Made by a program: the position numbers and the translations under genes. Positions 28,290-38,220 of a DNA stretch of 64,000 nucleotides are shown piece after piece (position 1 is the first letter of the stretch; each line of letters begins with the position of its first letter). The notes beneath the pieces are model-generated. The model saw only the letters and a program-made list of their open reading frames with translations, did no database searches and was not told the DNA's origin. Source of the stretch: JBFLXR01 sp040757065 (GTDB lineage Bacteria > Pseudomonadota > Gammaproteobacteria > Burkholderiales > Gallionellaceae); the NCBI GenBank assembly GCA_040757065.1, contig JBFLXR010000004.1, positions 77,894 through 141,893 on the forward strand. The letters run 5' to 3'.

Positions 28290-29607
28290 GACGCATGATC
28301 TCCTCGATTTCGGCTACGGTTTTCGGTGCGCGCTCGGTCAGTACGGCATGGCCTTCGGCGGTGATGCACACATCGTCCTCGATACGAATACCGATATTCC
28401 ACAAAGCCTCGGGGACGTCGTCCGCCGGGCGGATGTAGCATCCGGGCTCGATGGTTAGTGCCATGCCGGGTTGCAGGGTGCGCCATGCTCCCTCGATTTT
28501 GTAATTGCCGACATCGTGTACATCCATCCCCAGCCAATGGCCGGTGCGGTGCATGTAGAAGCGCTTATAGCTTTCGCTTTCCAGCACACCGTCCACGCTG
28601 CCCTGACAGAGCTTCAGGTCGATCATGCCTTGCGCTAGAACGTGCAGCGCGGCATCGTGCGGGGCATTCCAGTCGCGGCCGGGGCGGGCAGCGTCAATTG
28701 CAGCGGCTTGCGCCGCCAGCACCATCTGGTAAACATCTTTTTGCGCCGGCGTGAAGCGACCGTTAACCGGGAAGGTTCGGGTAATGTCGGAAGCGTAGCC
28801 TTCCAGTTCGCAGCCGGCGTCGATCAGCAGCAAATCGCCATCGCGCAGCGGGGCATTGTTTTCCACATAGTGCAGCACACAGGCATGGCTGCCGCCCGCA
28901 ACAATACTCGGGTAGGCAGGATGCGCGTTGTGCTTGCGGAAAGCATGCAGGAATTCGGCTTCGATTTCATATTCCATCTTGCCCGGCGCGGTCGTGCGCA
29001 TCGCACGAATGTGGGCATCCGCCGAGATGTCTGCCGCACGGCGCATCAGGTCGAATTCGTGGGTGTCTTTGATTAGCCGCATCTCGTCGAGCAGTGTGCG
29101 TACATCGCGGATTTCATCCGGTGCGGCAACACCGCTGCGCACTTTAGCCTGCACATCGGTGCGCAAACCGAGAATGCGGCCATCCCAACGGGCGGAAGCG
29201 CCCAGCGGCAGAAACAGAGCGGGCTGGTTGCCCATCAGTTCGACCAGCTTTTCGTCCAGTTTTTCGATCGGGTAGGCGGCATCGAAACCGAACGTTTCGC
29301 GTGCAGCCGCGGGGCCGAAGCGGTAGCCGTCCCATATTTCTCGTTCGAGATTCTTCTCGCGGCAGAACAGAATCGATTGGTGTTGCGCACCGGCGATGAG
29401 CACCAGCACGGCTTCAGGTTCGGCAAATCCGGTCAGATAATAGAAATGGCTGCCGTAACGGTAGGGAAAATGCGTGTCGCCATTGCGCGTGCGTTCCGGT
29501 GCGGTGGGAATGATCGCAATGCCGCGCTGCATGTTTTGCATCAGACGGGCGCGGCGCTCGGCGTAAATGCCGGCGAGAGCGGGAGACAGCGTACTCGGCG
29601 CGTTCAA
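28282..29607 (-). CDS. pepP: Xaa-Pro aminopeptidase (aminopeptidase P)
   Basis: A 441-residue metallopeptidase (from the TTG at 29607) that removes N-terminal residues before proline. The N-terminal domain is followed by the pita-bread fold with metal ligands visible in LLIDAGCELEGYASDITRTFPV (two Asp), HRTGHWLGMDVHDVG (His), LTIEPGCYI (Glu) and IGIRIEDDV (Glu). The length equals E. coli PepP. Two starts are possible: an ATG at 29640 without a ribosome site that would overlap murU by 23 bases, or the TTG at 29607, which has AAGGAT 7 bases upstream. I prefer the latter, leaving 10 bases after murU. The overlap with ubiH suggests coupled translation. Confidence 0.93.
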   Translation of the reverse strand: MNAPSTLSPALAGIYAERRARLMQNMQRGIAIIPTAPERTRNGDTHFPYRYGSHFYYLTGFAEPEAVLVLIAGAQHQSILFCREKNLEREIWDGYRFGPAAARETFGFDAAYPIEKLDEKLVELMGNQPALFLPLGASARWDGRILGLRTDVQAKVRSGVAAPDEIRDVRTLLDEMRLIKDTHEFDLMRRAADISADAHIRAMRTTAPGKMEYEIEAEFLHAFRKHNAHPAYPSIVAGGSHACVLHYVENNAPLRDGDLLLIDAGCELEGYASDITRTFPVNGRFTPAQKDVYQMVLAAQAAAIDAARPGRDWNAPHDAALHVLAQGMIDLKLCQGSVDGVLESESYKRFYMHRTGHWLGMDVHDVGNYKIEGAWRTLQPGMALTIEPGCYIRPADDVPEALWNIGIRIEDDVCITAEGHAVLTERAPKTVAEIEEIMRHD

Positions 29608-29617
29608 CGGATTATCC

Positions 29618-30331
29618 TTATTGCGAACAGGAGGCGGCATTGTGCGATGCGCGCAACGACTTGTCGAGCCATTCCAGCCGTTGCGGCGTGCCGACGTCTA
29701 CCCACAGGCCGCGGTGATGCAGGCCGCCGACCCGGCCTTGCGCAATCGCAGTGCGCAACAGCGGAGCCAGCGGGGCGGGCGTGTGCAGTGGAATGCCGTC
29801 GAATAAACTGGGGGCGTATAGCCCGATGCCGCTGAAAGTCAGTTTGGGGGTGTTCTCGCGGGCGGTCTCGATACGGTCGCCGGCGAGATAAAAATCGCCC
29901 TGTGGATGGTGCTCCGGGTTATCAACCAAGGCCAGCCAGGCGAGATCGCCGCGCGTGCGCAGCGCAGCAGCCTGTGCGGCCAGTTGCCGGAAATCGAAAT
30001 CGCAATAGACGTCGCCGTTTACTACCGCGAAGCAATCTTCGCCGAGCAGGGGGCGAGCATTGGCGATACCGCCGGCGGTTTCCAGTGCGGGGTTTTCCGG
30101 CGAATAGTGAATTTGTGCGCCGAATGCCCGGCCGTCACCTAAAGTCTGTTCGATTTGTGCGCCTAAGTGGGCGTGATTAATCACCAGCTCCGTGATGCCG
30201 GCTTGCACCAGACGTTCGATATGCCAGACGATCAGCGGCTTGCCGCCGACCGGCAGCAAAGGCTTAGGGGTATGGTCGGTCAGCGGACGCATGCGCTCGC
30301 CGCGCCCCGCCGCAAGGATCATGGCTTTCAT
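29618..30331 (-). CDS. murU: N-acetylmuramate alpha-1-phosphate uridylyltransferase
   Basis: A 237-residue nucleotidyltransferase. It matches MurU, which converts MurNAc-1-phosphate and UTP to UDP-MurNAc and so bypasses de novo MurA/MurB synthesis (the fosfomycin-evading recycling route known from Pseudomonas putida). The nucleotide loop is MILAAGRGERMRPLTD, the sugar-binding stretch PKPLLPVGGKPLI, and the metal site VVNGDVYCDFD. The ATG at 30331 overlaps the amgK stop by one base; the frame extends further upstream but only inside amgK. Adjacency to amgK makes the MurU reading much stronger than a general sugar-phosphate nucleotidyltransferase call. Confidence 0.93.
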   Translation of the reverse strand: MKAMILAAGRGERMRPLTDHTPKPLLPVGGKPLIVWHIERLVQAGITELVINHAHLGAQIEQTLGDGRAFGAQIHYSPENPALETAGGIANARPLLGEDCFAVVNGDVYCDFDFRQLAAQAAALRTRGDLAWLALVDNPEHHPQGDFYLAGDRIETARENTPKLTFSGIGLYAPSLFDGIPLHTPAPLAPLLRTAIAQGRVGGLHHRGLWVDVGTPQRLEWLDKSLRASHNAASCSQ

Positions 30332-31323
30332 CAGAAGGTGTAACCGACTTGTACGTTTTCCGGTTCCAATTCGTCCAGCAGGTTCAGCAACGGTTTCAGT
30401 GCGATGTAACGGCTGCACGCGCGGCGCAAGTAGTCCATTACCAGCGGCATGTCTTTCAGGTAACCGTCTTTGCCGTCGCGGTGGCATAAGCGGGCGAAAA
30501 TACCCAGCACCTTAATGTGGCGCTGAACGCCCATCCATTCGTAATCGCGGTAGAAATCCGGGAAATCGGCATGTACCGGCAAGCCGGCTTTGCGGGCCTT
30601 CTCCCAATAGCGGATCAGCCAATCGAGTACTTGTTCTTCTTCCCAGTGGATGTAGGCATCTTTGAAAAGCGAAACCAAGTCGTAGGTGATCGAGCCGTAA
30701 ACCGCATCCTGAAAATCCAAAATGCCCGGATTGGGTTCGGTAACCATCAAGTTGCGCGAATGATAGTCGCGGTGCACATAGACTTTCGGTTGTGCCAGGG
30801 TGTTGTCGAGTATGCGGCGGAATACGGTGTCCAGTGCAGCGGTTTGTTTATCGCTGAGTGTAATGTTCAGATGTTTGGCGATGTACCATTCAGGGAATAA
30901 TCGCAATTCGCGCAACAACAAGGCCTCGTCGTAGGGCGGCAGTGTATCCGGCTGGCTGGCCAACTGGATGCGGATCAGGGCATCCGTGGCGGCACCGTAA
31001 AGTTCGCGCGCGTTCTGGTCGTTCAGCGCTTGCAGATAGGTGGTGTTGCCCAAATCGGAGAGCAGCAGAAAACCCTGTTCGAGGTCTTGCGCATAGACGT
31101 GCGGTACGTGCGTTCCGGCGTCTTCGAACAGTTTGCCGACATGCAGGAAGGGTTTGCAGTCTTCGTGCGCAGGCGGTGCATCCATGACGATCAGGCGCTT
31201 ATCGGCAAAAGTTGCGCGGAAATAACGGCGGAAGCTGGCATCTGCCGAAGCGGGCGAGAGCTCGAACGGAGTGTCGGGAAACTGAGTTTTCAACCAGTCG
31301 GTCAGTTGTTGCAAACGTTGCAT
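30331..31323 (-). CDS. amgK: N-acetylmuramate/N-acetylglucosamine kinase
   Basis: A 330-residue aminoglycoside-phosphotransferase-fold kinase, matching AmgK, which phosphorylates MurNAc (and GlcNAc) at the anomeric position to feed MurU. The catalytic loop is VYVHRDYHSRNLMV and the metal Asp lies in ILDFQDAVYG. The N-terminal ATP region starts SADASFRRYFRATF. It is the first gene of the amgK-murU-pepP-ubiH operon and is divergent from lptD, the same pairing as in many proteobacteria. A GGTAAAATCGC -10-like element lies about 29 bases before the ATG. Together with mpl it completes cytoplasmic murein recycling. Confidence 0.94.
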   Translation of the reverse strand: MQRLQQLTDWLKTQFPDTPFELSPASADASFRRYFRATFADKRLIVMDAPPAHEDCKPFLHVGKLFEDAGTHVPHVYAQDLEQGFLLLSDLGNTTYLQALNDQNARELYGAATDALIRIQLASQPDTLPPYDEALLLRELRLFPEWYIAKHLNITLSDKQTAALDTVFRRILDNTLAQPKVYVHRDYHSRNLMVTEPNPGILDFQDAVYGSITYDLVSLFKDAYIHWEEEQVLDWLIRYWEKARKAGLPVHADFPDFYRDYEWMGVQRHIKVLGIFARLCHRDGKDGYLKDMPLVMDYLRRACSRYIALKPLLNLLDELEPENVQVGYTF

Positions 31324-31351
31324 AAGATTGCCTTAATTGTGGTTTTGTGCG

Positions 31352-31357
31352 ATTTTA
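31352..31357 (-). promoter_or_regulatory. Probable -10 element for amgK
   Basis: TAAAAT on the minus strand within GGTAAAATCGC, about 29 bases before the amgK ATG, in the 60-base gap shared with divergent lptD. The identical GGTAAAATCGC string occurs upstream of thiD (38183-38193), supporting a real promoter element. Confidence 0.45.
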
Positions 31358-31383
31358 CCACCTTGAATTCATTTGCCCGCAAG

Positions 31384-33603
31384 ATGCGTTTTCGTTTAAG
31401 TCCTGTCGCGCTTTCCCTGCTTTGCTTGTTTCCGTCGGTTGCACTGGCCGATGAGGACGGCATGGCGCTGCGTCTCGACCGGACTTTCAAAGTGTTGCCG
31501 GAATCGCAGGAGCCAATGCCTGTATTTGTACGCGCCGACGAACTGGAGGGTAAACCGGACGACCGGATGGATGCAAAAGGCCATGCCGAGCTGCGTCAGC
31601 AGGGGATGGCGGTGTGGGGCGATTTCCTGCGCTATGACCCGGCGACGCGGGATGTGGCCGGGCAGGGCCATGTGCGGATCGAGCAGAACGGTAATGTACT
31701 GCTCGGGCCGGAAGCCAAACTGAATCTGGATACCAGCATCGGCGACATGCCGACGCCTTCTTATACGCTGGGCGAAAATCAGGCGCGCGGCGAGGCGGAT
31801 ACCTTGCATCTGGAGGATAAGCAGCATTACACCATGCGTAATGCAACCTATACTACCTGCCCGGTCGGTAACGACGATTGGAAGATGCATATGGGCGAGT
31901 TGCGCATCGACCGCGAGCGGCAGATCGGCGAGGCCAGCAATGCCTATATCGAGTTCAAGGGCACCCCGATTTTGTACACGCCGTGGATGGATTTTCCGCT
32001 GAACGACCAACGCAAATCCGGCTTCCTCGGGCCGACCTTCGGTAGTACCAGCAAGGGCGGCAGCGAAATTACCATTCCGTATTATTGGAACATCGCCCCG
32101 GATATGGACGCGACAATCTCGCCGCGCGCGATGTTCAAACGCGGGGTGCTGCTGCAAAACGAATTTCGGTATCTCGAATCCGGTTATAAGGGAAAACTCA
32201 ATCTGGATTATTTGCCGAACGATAGTCTGACGCGAACCAACAGGTCGCGCTTTTCGCTTTTGCACCAGCAAAGTCTCGGCGCAGGATTTGCCGGGAGTAT
32301 TAACTATAGCCGCGTGTCGGATAACGATTATTTGCGCGATTTTTCGACTGCTATCACAGGCAGTTCGCAGGTCAATCTTATTCAAGACGGTTCCATTTCC
32401 TATGGGGCTGGCTGGTGGTCTTCCGCATTGCGTTTCCAGCGGTTTCAGACTTTGCAGGATCCGGCTGCGCCGATTGGCGTGCCATACCGGCGTCTACCGC
32501 AGTTGACGCTGACCGCGATGCAGGATATCGGCAATGCGAATTTGGATTTGAAAAGCGAATACGTCGATTTCCGGCATCCGACCGCGGTGAACGGGCAGCG
32601 TATCGTGTTTTATCCGTCTGCGGCCTATCCTTTGCTGAACGAACCGGGTTACTTCGTTACGCCGAAAATCGGGATGCACAGTACGCATTACGCTCTCGGT
32701 GTGAACAATAATGCCGGTCTGCCGGCAACGGCCTCCCGCAATGTGCCGATCTTCAGTCTCGACAGCGGCATGGTATTCGAGCGGGATACGGAGTGGAGCG
32801 GCGACGGTTATATCCAAACGCTGGAACCGCGCGCCTATTACGTTTATGTGCCGTATCGCAATCAGGCGAACCTGCCGGTGTTCGATACGGTGCAGGTGCC
32901 ATTCAACTTTGCGCAAATTTTCTCTGAAAACCGTTTCTTCGGCAGTGACCGGGTTGGCGATGCCAATCAGGTAACGGCGGCCATGATTTCGCGCCTGATT
33001 CAGGGAGACGACGGTTTCGAGCGCATTCGCTTTGCGCTCGGGCAACGATTCAGTTTCTTGTCGCCGCAAGTCAATTTGGTGGCACCGACCACGACCAACA
33101 ACAAGTCGGATGTGCTGCTGGCGATTACTGGGCGGCCGACCAAGGAATGGACGGTCGATGCTTCTTATCAATACAATCCGAGCAAGACGCGCAGCGAGGT
33201 GATGAATGCTTCGCTGCGCTATCAGCCGGAACCGGGAAAAGTATTGAATGCCAGTTACCGCTATACCCGCAATACTTTGCGGCAGGTCGATTTGTCCACG
33301 CAATGGCCGTTGACGGCGCGTTGGGATGCTGTCGGACGCTGGAATTTTTCCTTGCAGGACGGTCGCTTGCTGGAGGCGTTGGGTGGGGTCGAGTATAATC
33401 AGGATTGCTGGACTTTGCGATTCGTGGCGCAGCGCTATGCAACGACGGTTCAGCAGTCGGTGACGGGGTTCTTTATTCAACTGGAAATGAACGGGTTGAT
33501 GCGGGTTGGTTCGGATGCGTTGGCAGTGCTGCGCACCAGCGTGCCCGGTTACGCCAAAACCAACGAAATGTCTGCGGATCAGGCTCCGCAAGGCTTGCAA
33601 TAA
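31384..33603 (+). CDS. lptD: LPS-assembly protein LptD
   Basis: A protein of 739 residues, the outer-membrane barrel that inserts lipopolysaccharide together with LptE. A signal peptide (cut after residue 22, SVALA before DEDG) is followed by the OstA-like N-terminal jellyroll (about 35-170: VRADELEGKPDDRMDAKGHAEL) and the large C-terminal barrel, ending with TGFFIQLEMNGLMRVGSDAL. Only two of the usual four cysteines appear in the mature chain (TTCPVGN and DCWTLRF), allowing a single disulphide between domains. The open frame extends upstream to 31030 but that part lies antisense to amgK; the ATG at 31384 fits the signal peptide. It leads the lptD-surA-pdxA-rsmA operon. Confidence 0.94.
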   Translation: MRFRLSPVALSLLCLFPSVALADEDGMALRLDRTFKVLPESQEPMPVFVRADELEGKPDDRMDAKGHAELRQQGMAVWGDFLRYDPATRDVAGQGHVRIEQNGNVLLGPEAKLNLDTSIGDMPTPSYTLGENQARGEADTLHLEDKQHYTMRNATYTTCPVGNDDWKMHMGELRIDRERQIGEASNAYIEFKGTPILYTPWMDFPLNDQRKSGFLGPTFGSTSKGGSEITIPYYWNIAPDMDATISPRAMFKRGVLLQNEFRYLESGYKGKLNLDYLPNDSLTRTNRSRFSLLHQQSLGAGFAGSINYSRVSDNDYLRDFSTAITGSSQVNLIQDGSISYGAGWWSSALRFQRFQTLQDPAAPIGVPYRRLPQLTLTAMQDIGNANLDLKSEYVDFRHPTAVNGQRIVFYPSAAYPLLNEPGYFVTPKIGMHSTHYALGVNNNAGLPATASRNVPIFSLDSGMVFERDTEWSGDGYIQTLEPRAYYVYVPYRNQANLPVFDTVQVPFNFAQIFSENRFFGSDRVGDANQVTAAMISRLIQGDDGFERIRFALGQRFSFLSPQVNLVAPTTTNNKSDVLLAITGRPTKEWTVDASYQYNPSKTRSEVMNASLRYQPEPGKVLNASYRYTRNTLRQVDLSTQWPLTARWDAVGRWNFSLQDGRLLEALGGVEYNQDCWTLRFVAQRYATTVQQSVTGFFIQLEMNGLMRVGSDALAVLRTSVPGYAKTNEMSADQAPQGLQ

Positions 33604-33620
33604 GTTTAAACGAGAGCGAT

Positions 33621-34925
33621 ATGTTGCATAACAGAGTGTTGCAGATGGGCTTGCTGGCGGCTTCGCTGGCGTTTCCCGCGTATGCGGTCGACCCGCAAAA
33701 ACAGGTCGCGCCGGTCGATCAGATTGCGGCGGTAGTCAACGACGATGTGATTACGCGCTACGAGTTGAGCGAACGGGTGGCCGAGGCTAATCGCATTCTG
33801 CGTCAGCAGGGAACACAACTGCCGCCTGCCGATGTGCTGGAAAAACAAGTGTTGGAACGCGCCATCATGGAAATGCTGCAACAGCAGTTCGCCAAAGAAA
33901 ACGGTGTGCGCGTGGACGATGCGCAGCTCGATCGCGCGATTCAACGCATCATGGAACAAAACAAGATCGCTTCGCAGGAGGAGTTTCGCCTTCGCCTGGA
34001 ACGGGAGGGGATCGATTACAAGAAATTTCGCGAAGACATCCGCCGCGAAATTATTGGCGCGCGTCTGCGCGAACGCGAGGTGGACAGCAAGCTGCTGATC
34101 AGCGACGGCGAAATCGATAACTATCTGGCGAATCAGGCCAAACAAGGCGGGAAGGGCGAAGAGTTTCATCTTGCGCATATTCTCGTCGTCGTGCCGGAGC
34201 AGGCTAGCGCCGACCAGATTCGCGCCAGACAGCAACGTGCCGAAGAAGCTATGCATCAATTGCAAAAGGGCGCGAATTTCGCGCAAGTCACGGCGGGTTA
34301 TTCCGATGCCAACGATGCTATGCAGGGCGGCGATCTGGGCTGGCGTCCTTCCGATCGCATGCCGCCGGCCTTTGCCGAAGTGCTGCGTGCGTTGCGTCCC
34401 GGCGAAGTCAGTCAGATTATCCGCAGTCCGGGCGGCTTCCATATCCTGAAGCTGATCGAAAAGCGTGACCGCAACAGCCCGGTGCTCATTACGCAAACTC
34501 ATGTGCGGCATATCCTGATTAAGACCAGCGAACTGGTGCCGGAAAGCGAAGCGCGTCGCCGTTTGCTGGAGATTAAGCAGCGCATCGAAAACGGCGGCGA
34601 TTTTGCCGAGCAGGCGCGCCGTTTCTCGCAAGACGGCAGCGCCTCGCAGGGTGGTGATCTGGGCTGGATTTCTCCCGGCGATACTGTGACCGAATTCCAG
34701 AATGCAATGGATAAATTACTGCCGGGCCAAATGAGCGATGCAGTGCAGACCGGATTCGGCTGGCATTTGATTCAGGTGGTCGAGCGACGCAACAACGATG
34801 TCACCAACGAGCAGAAGCGCCAGCAAGCTCGCACGGCGATTCGTGCACTGAAAGGCGACGAACAGTGGCAGGACTGGCTGCGCCAGTTGCGCGACCGCGC
34901 CTATATCGAATACCGGGAACAGTGA
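33621..34925 (+). CDS. surA: Periplasmic chaperone and peptidyl-prolyl isomerase SurA
   Basis: A 434-residue protein that escorts outer-membrane proteins, including LptD, through the periplasm. A signal peptide is cut after residue 22 (FPAYA before VDPQ). The N-terminal chaperone domain (about 35-175: [22 protein letters not shown]) precedes two parvulin domains, recognisable by [16 protein letters not shown] with [16 protein letters not shown] and by [16 protein letters not shown] with [16 protein letters not shown]. The ATG at 33621, 17 bases after lptD, is preferred over the longer frame inside lptD. Its last four bases overlap the GTG start of pdxA, and the order lptD-surA-pdxA-ksgA is classic. 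Confidence 0.95.
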   Translation: MLHNRVLQMGLLAASLAFPAYAVDPQKQVAPVDQIAAVVNDDVITRYELSERVAEANRILRQQGTQLPPADVLEKQVLERAIMEMLQQQFAKENGVRVDDAQLDRAIQRIMEQNKIASQEEFRLRLEREGIDYKKFREDIRREIIGARLREREVDSKLLISDGEIDNYLANQAKQGGKGEEFHLAHILVVVPEQASADQIRARQQRAEEAMHQLQKGANFAQVTAGYSDANDAMQGGDLGWRPSDRMPPAFAEVLRALRPGEVSQIIRSPGGFHILKLIEKRDRNSPVLITQTHVRHILIKTSELVPESEARRRLLEIKQRIENGGDFAEQARRFSQDGSASQGGDLGWISPGDTVTEFQNAMDKLLPGQMSDAVQTGFGWHLIQVVERRNNDVTNEQKRQQARTAIRALKGDEQWQDWLRQLRDRAYIEYREQ

Positions 34926-35908
34926 GCCGCTCGACCTTGCTTGCGGTGACCTCCGGCGAGCCTGCCGGGATTGGCCCCGATCTTTGCTTGCAGTTGGCGC
35001 AGTACGGATTGCCGGTGGTGGTGCTGGCGGATAAGGCACTGTTAGTACAACGCGCGACCCAGCTCGGGCTGACGGTCGGATTGCAGGATTATGTTCCCGG
35101 CGAAACGACACCGCTTCCCGCCGGCACACTGCGCGTGCTGCATGTGCCGCTGGCTCAGCCGGCGGAATCCGGTCGCTTGAATCCCGCCAATAGCCGCTAT
35201 GTGCTGGCAATATTGCAACGGGCGTTGCAGGGTTGCCAATCGGGCGAATTCGGCGGCATGGTCACTGCGCCTTTGCACAAAGGCGTCATCAACGATGCGG
35301 GCATTCCGTTTACCGGGCATACCGAATATCTTGCCGAACAAACCGATACTCCGCAGGTCGTGATGATGCTGGCCGGCGGCAGCTTGCGCGTCGCCTTGGC
35401 GACTACCCATTTGCCGTTGCGTGAAGTGGCCGACGCGATTACACCGGCATTGCTGGAGAGCGTCTTGCGCATTCTGCACGGTGATTTGGTGCGTCGCTTC
35501 GGTTTGGCGCAGCCGCGTATTCTGGTCGCGGGTCTGAATCCGCATGCCGGGGAAGGCGGCTATCTGGGTCGTGAAGAGTTGGATGTGATGATCCCGGTGC
35601 TGGATAAATTGCGGGCAGAAGGTATGCGCATCAGCCCACCTTTGCCTGCCGATACCTTGTTTGCGGCACATCGCCTGCAAGAGGCCGATGCCGTCTTGGC
35701 GATGTATCACGACCAGGGCTTGCCGGTGCTGAAACATGCTACCTTCGGGCAGGGCGTCAACATCACGCTGGGTTTGCCGGTGATCCGCACTTCAGTCGAT
35801 CACGGCACCGCGCTGGAACTTGCCGGTACCGGCAAGGCCGAGGTCGGCAGCTTGCTGGAAGCGATTAAAGTCGCGCAGCAGATGGCCGAATGCGAGGCGC
35901 GGGCATGA
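34922..35908 (+). CDS. pdxA: 4-hydroxythreonine-4-phosphate dehydrogenase
   Basis: A 328-residue NAD-dependent dehydrogenase of pyridoxal phosphate synthesis. Landmarks are [19 protein letters not shown] at the N-terminus, [18 protein letters not shown], the zinc-ligand region [11 protein letters not shown], and [21 protein letters not shown] near the C-terminus. The start is taken as the GTG at 34922, which overlaps the surA stop (GTGA) and gives the family-length N-terminus; the frame further upstream is a surA shadow. Its own TGA overlaps the ATG of a small downstream gene, so surA, pdxA and that gene are likely translationally coupled. Confidence 0.95.
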   Translation: MSRSTLLAVTSGEPAGIGPDLCLQLAQYGLPVVVLADKALLVQRATQLGLTVGLQDYVPGETTPLPAGTLRVLHVPLAQPAESGRLNPANSRYVLAILQRALQGCQSGEFGGMVTAPLHKGVINDAGIPFTGHTEYLAEQTDTPQVVMMLAGGSLRVALATTHLPLREVADAITPALLESVLRILHGDLVRRFGLAQPRILVAGLNPHAGEGGYLGREELDVMIPVLDKLRAEGMRISPPLPADTLFAAHRLQEADAVLAMYHDQGLPVLKHATFGQGVNITLGLPVIRTSVDHGTALELAGTGKAEVGSLLEAIKVAQQMAECEARA

Positions 35909-36090
35909 ACGAAAAAACGATCAAACCGGCGAAGCCGCGCAACCAAGTGGTGCTGGCTCTGGTGCAGAGGCAAGGTGGCGCCGGGGTGCATGAAAAGACC
36001 GAAAAGGCCAAGCGTAAACAGGCAGAGCAGCAATTCAAACAACAACTGGCGCAACTCGATCTCAAGGCGGACGACTCCCATGATGCATAA
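35905..36090 (+). CDS. Small lysine-rich hypothetical protein between pdxA and rsmA
   Basis: A 61-residue frame whose ATG overlaps the pdxA stop (ATGA at 35905-35908) and whose stop lies 11 bases inside rsmA. The peptide is highly charged (for example [18 protein letters not shown]), with a predicted helical or coiled-coil C-terminal half and no membrane segment. I do not recognise a family. The coupled start and the exact fit between two essential-type genes suggest that it is translated, or at least that reading it carries ribosomes into rsmA. It could be a chance frame; conservation in related genomes would decide. Confidence 0.5.
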   Translation: MNEKTIKPAKPRNQVVLALVQRQGGAGVHEKTEKAKRKQAEQQFKQQLAQLDLKADDSHDA

Positions 36091-36853
36091 GGCACGCAAA
36101 CGCTTCGGGCAAAATTTCCTCGTCGATGAGCGCATCATCGGCGACATCATCGCGGCGATACACCCGCAGCCGGACGATGTCATGGTGGAGATCGGCCCCG
36201 GGCTGGGCGCATTGACGCGTCCGCTGCTTAAGCGGCTGAACATTTTGCATGTGGTCGAGATCGACCGCGACATCATTGCCCGGCTGGAAAAAGACTATCC
36301 GCAAGACAAGCTGGTGATCCATGCCGGGGATGCGCTGAAATTCGATTTCGCTGAATTGCCCGTGCCGCTGCGCATCGTCGGCAATTTGCCGTATAACATT
36401 TCTTCGCCCTTGCTGTTTCATTTTGCGGATTACGCCGACCGGATTACCGACATGCACTTTATGCTGCAAGATGAAGTGGTCGAGCGTATGGTGGCCGAGC
36501 CGTCCACTCCAGCCTACGGCCGCCTGTCTGCCATGCTGCAAGCGCGCTTCTATATGGAAAAACTGCTCGACGTGCCGCCGGAGTCTTTTCGGCCTGCGCC
36601 CAAAGTCGATTCCGCCATCGTGCGCATGATTCCCTTGCCGCAGTCGCAATTGCTGGTGAAAAATGAACATCGGGCGCGTTATGCCGAGATTGTCACCGCG
36701 GCCTTTTCTCAGCGACGCAAGACCCTGCGCAACACCCTCAAAGGGTATTTCGCCGATGCCGATTTCGCGGCACTCGGCATCGATCCGCAACTGCGCGCAG
36801 AAAACCTCGGCGTGGCCGATTTCGCCAAACTGGCGGCGCATGCTATGCGTTAG
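36080..36853 (+). CDS. rsmA: 16S rRNA dimethyladenosine transferase (KsgA)
   Basis: A 257-residue methyltransferase that dimethylates two adjacent adenosines in helix 45 of 16S rRNA. The start [18 protein letters not shown], the AdoMet motif [15 protein letters not shown], and the catalytic [14 protein letters not shown] are all standard. Two tandem ATGs (36080 and 36083) are possible starts. The frame upstream to 35975 runs through the small ORF and is not used. The stop overlaps that of the convergent acyltransferase by 4 bases. It closes the lptD-surA-pdxA operon; apaG, which follows in some relatives, is absent here. Confidence 0.95.
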   Translation: MMHKARKRFGQNFLVDERIIGDIIAAIHPQPDDVMVEIGPGLGALTRPLLKRLNILHVVEIDRDIIARLEKDYPQDKLVIHAGDALKFDFAELPVPLRIVGNLPYNISSPLLFHFADYADRITDMHFMLQDEVVERMVAEPSTPAYGRLSAMLQARFYMEKLLDVPPESFRPAPKVDSAIVRMIPLPQSQLLVKNEHRARYAEIVTAAFSQRRKTLRNTLKGYFADADFAALGIDPQLRAENLGVADFAKLAAHAMR

Positions 36854-38034
36854 ACCCGGCGAGGCGAGTTTCCCGCGCTGTCGCTAACGCGCTTCGCCAA
36901 ATGACGCCCGATCAGGATAAAGGGTTTTTCGATCAGCCGGTAATTGAGGGCTGCAAAAAGATAGGCGATTGCAATCGTTATCAGGCACATGGCGGTCGAG
37001 ACCGGCAAAGCATATCTCAGGATGAGTGCTTCTCCAGCCGGCAAGCTGTGCAGCATGTAGTAGCCGAACCAAAGTATGGGGAAATGCAGCAAGTAGAAGC
37101 TATAACTGTACTGCCCCAGTTTCTTGATTGCGTGCAAATGAAACAACCATCCGGCGTTGCGGTGAGTGAGCAGATAGATCAGTAGCGCCGCGCCTATGGT
37201 TTGCGAAATCGGGTCGATTGCTTCCATGCGCACCAGCTCCGGCTCGATCAATAAAGCCGCTAGTGCGAGAAGAAACGGTATGCCGCTGGAAAGTCGGACG
37301 AACGCGAGGTGTTTCGTAAACCATTCGGCGATCGTTATGCCGTAAACCGGGAGCAGTAAGCCGACATAAAATTTATATAGGTGAGGCAGCAGTACCTTGT
37401 TCTGCGGAAAGAGTGCCGGTGTTGCGATCAAGACGATCAATATCGCGGATTGAACGATTGCGGGCCGGTATGGAAGGCGAGAGGCTGCGTGCAGAATGGG
37501 GAAAACCAGTGCCACGGCCATTTCGACGGCTAATGTCCAAGTGACCGGGTTAAGAAACCATTGAAACAGCAACGCATTCTCCAGTACAGCGTGCGCGTCT
37601 GGCGGGCGGCGGTAGTACCAGTTGTACCATACTGAGGCGCGTTCGAACGTGCCTGGATTCAGCCAGCCCGAGAAGAAAAGCAAAACGCAGATTCCAAGCA
37701 ATACGAATAAATGTGCCGGATAGATTCGGAAAATTCGCTTAATGAGGAAGGCGGTATATTTCTTCGGGAAGCTATGTGCATCGGCATCGAGAGAGAGGCC
37801 GAGTACAACGCCGCTTAGCACGAAAAAAATGGTGACGGCAGACGTGCCGTTGCTGAAAATCAGAATCAACTTTGCGAATAATGCATCGGATGCTTCGACC
37901 GACCAGAGCGGGAGCGTCCATAGCTTATCGATACCGCTGAATGAGAGCGCGATGTATGAGTGGATCACCGCGACCATTAAGGCCGCTAACCCACGCAGCG
38001 ATTCTAAATGAGTATAGTAGGTTCTGCTGTTCAT
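36850..38034 (-). CDS. Acyltransferase 3 family integral membrane protein
   Basis: A 394-residue protein with about ten transmembrane helices, of the OafA/YrhL acyltransferase-3 family that adds acetyl or other acyl groups to surface polysaccharides and lipids. The N-terminal motif [20 protein letters not shown] contains the conserved Arg and His of the family, [11 protein letters not shown] follows, and [14 protein letters not shown] is the cytoplasmic loop motif. No SGNH domain is fused. It is a lone minus-strand gene converging on rsmA and divergent from thiD. The O-antigen locus 10 kb away is a possible but unproved customer. GC content is visibly lower than its neighbours, suggesting later acquisition. 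Confidence 0.9.
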   Translation of the reverse strand: MNSRTYYTHLESLRGLAALMVAVIHSYIALSFSGIDKLWTLPLWSVEASDALFAKLILIFSNGTSAVTIFFVLSGVVLGLSLDADAHSFPKKYTAFLIKRIFRIYPAHLFVLLGICVLLFFSGWLNPGTFERASVWYNWYYRRPPDAHAVLENALLFQWFLNPVTWTLAVEMAVALVFPILHAASRLPYRPAIVQSAILIVLIATPALFPQNKVLLPHLYKFYVGLLLPVYGITIAEWFTKHLAFVRLSSGIPFLLALAALLIEPELVRMEAIDPISQTIGAALLIYLLTHRNAGWLFHLHAIKKLGQYSYSFYLLHFPILWFGYYMLHSLPAGEALILRYALPVSTAMCLITIAIAYLFAALNYRLIEKPFILIGRHLAKRVSDSAGNSPRRV

Positions 38035-38185
38035 CCGAGTTGGCGATAAATCTCAAGCGGGCAGGCCGGGCGTCGGTTTATGGATTCGCGTATTTTCTCA
38101 TAAAGGTGGATCGGGGTGTGGGAGGGGGAGGCCGTTCATGTGCGAGCTGGGATTTTATGCTGCAACGGCAGCCCCCGATTTCGGG

Positions 38186-38191
38186 TAAAAT
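38186..38191 (+). promoter_or_regulatory. Probable -10 element for thiD
   Basis: TAAAAT within GGGTAAAATCGC, 29 bases before the thiD ATG. The 186-base gap between the divergent acyltransferase and thiD shows no TPP riboswitch core, so thiamine control at this site is not supported. Confidence 0.4.
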
Positions 38192-38220
38192 CGCAGTCCA
38201 TTGATTTTGAGTGTGTTGCG

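Noticed and set aside
38035..38220. TPP riboswitch before thiD
   Set aside because: The conserved CUGAGA and ACCUGA-type core sequences of the thiamine riboswitch are not present.
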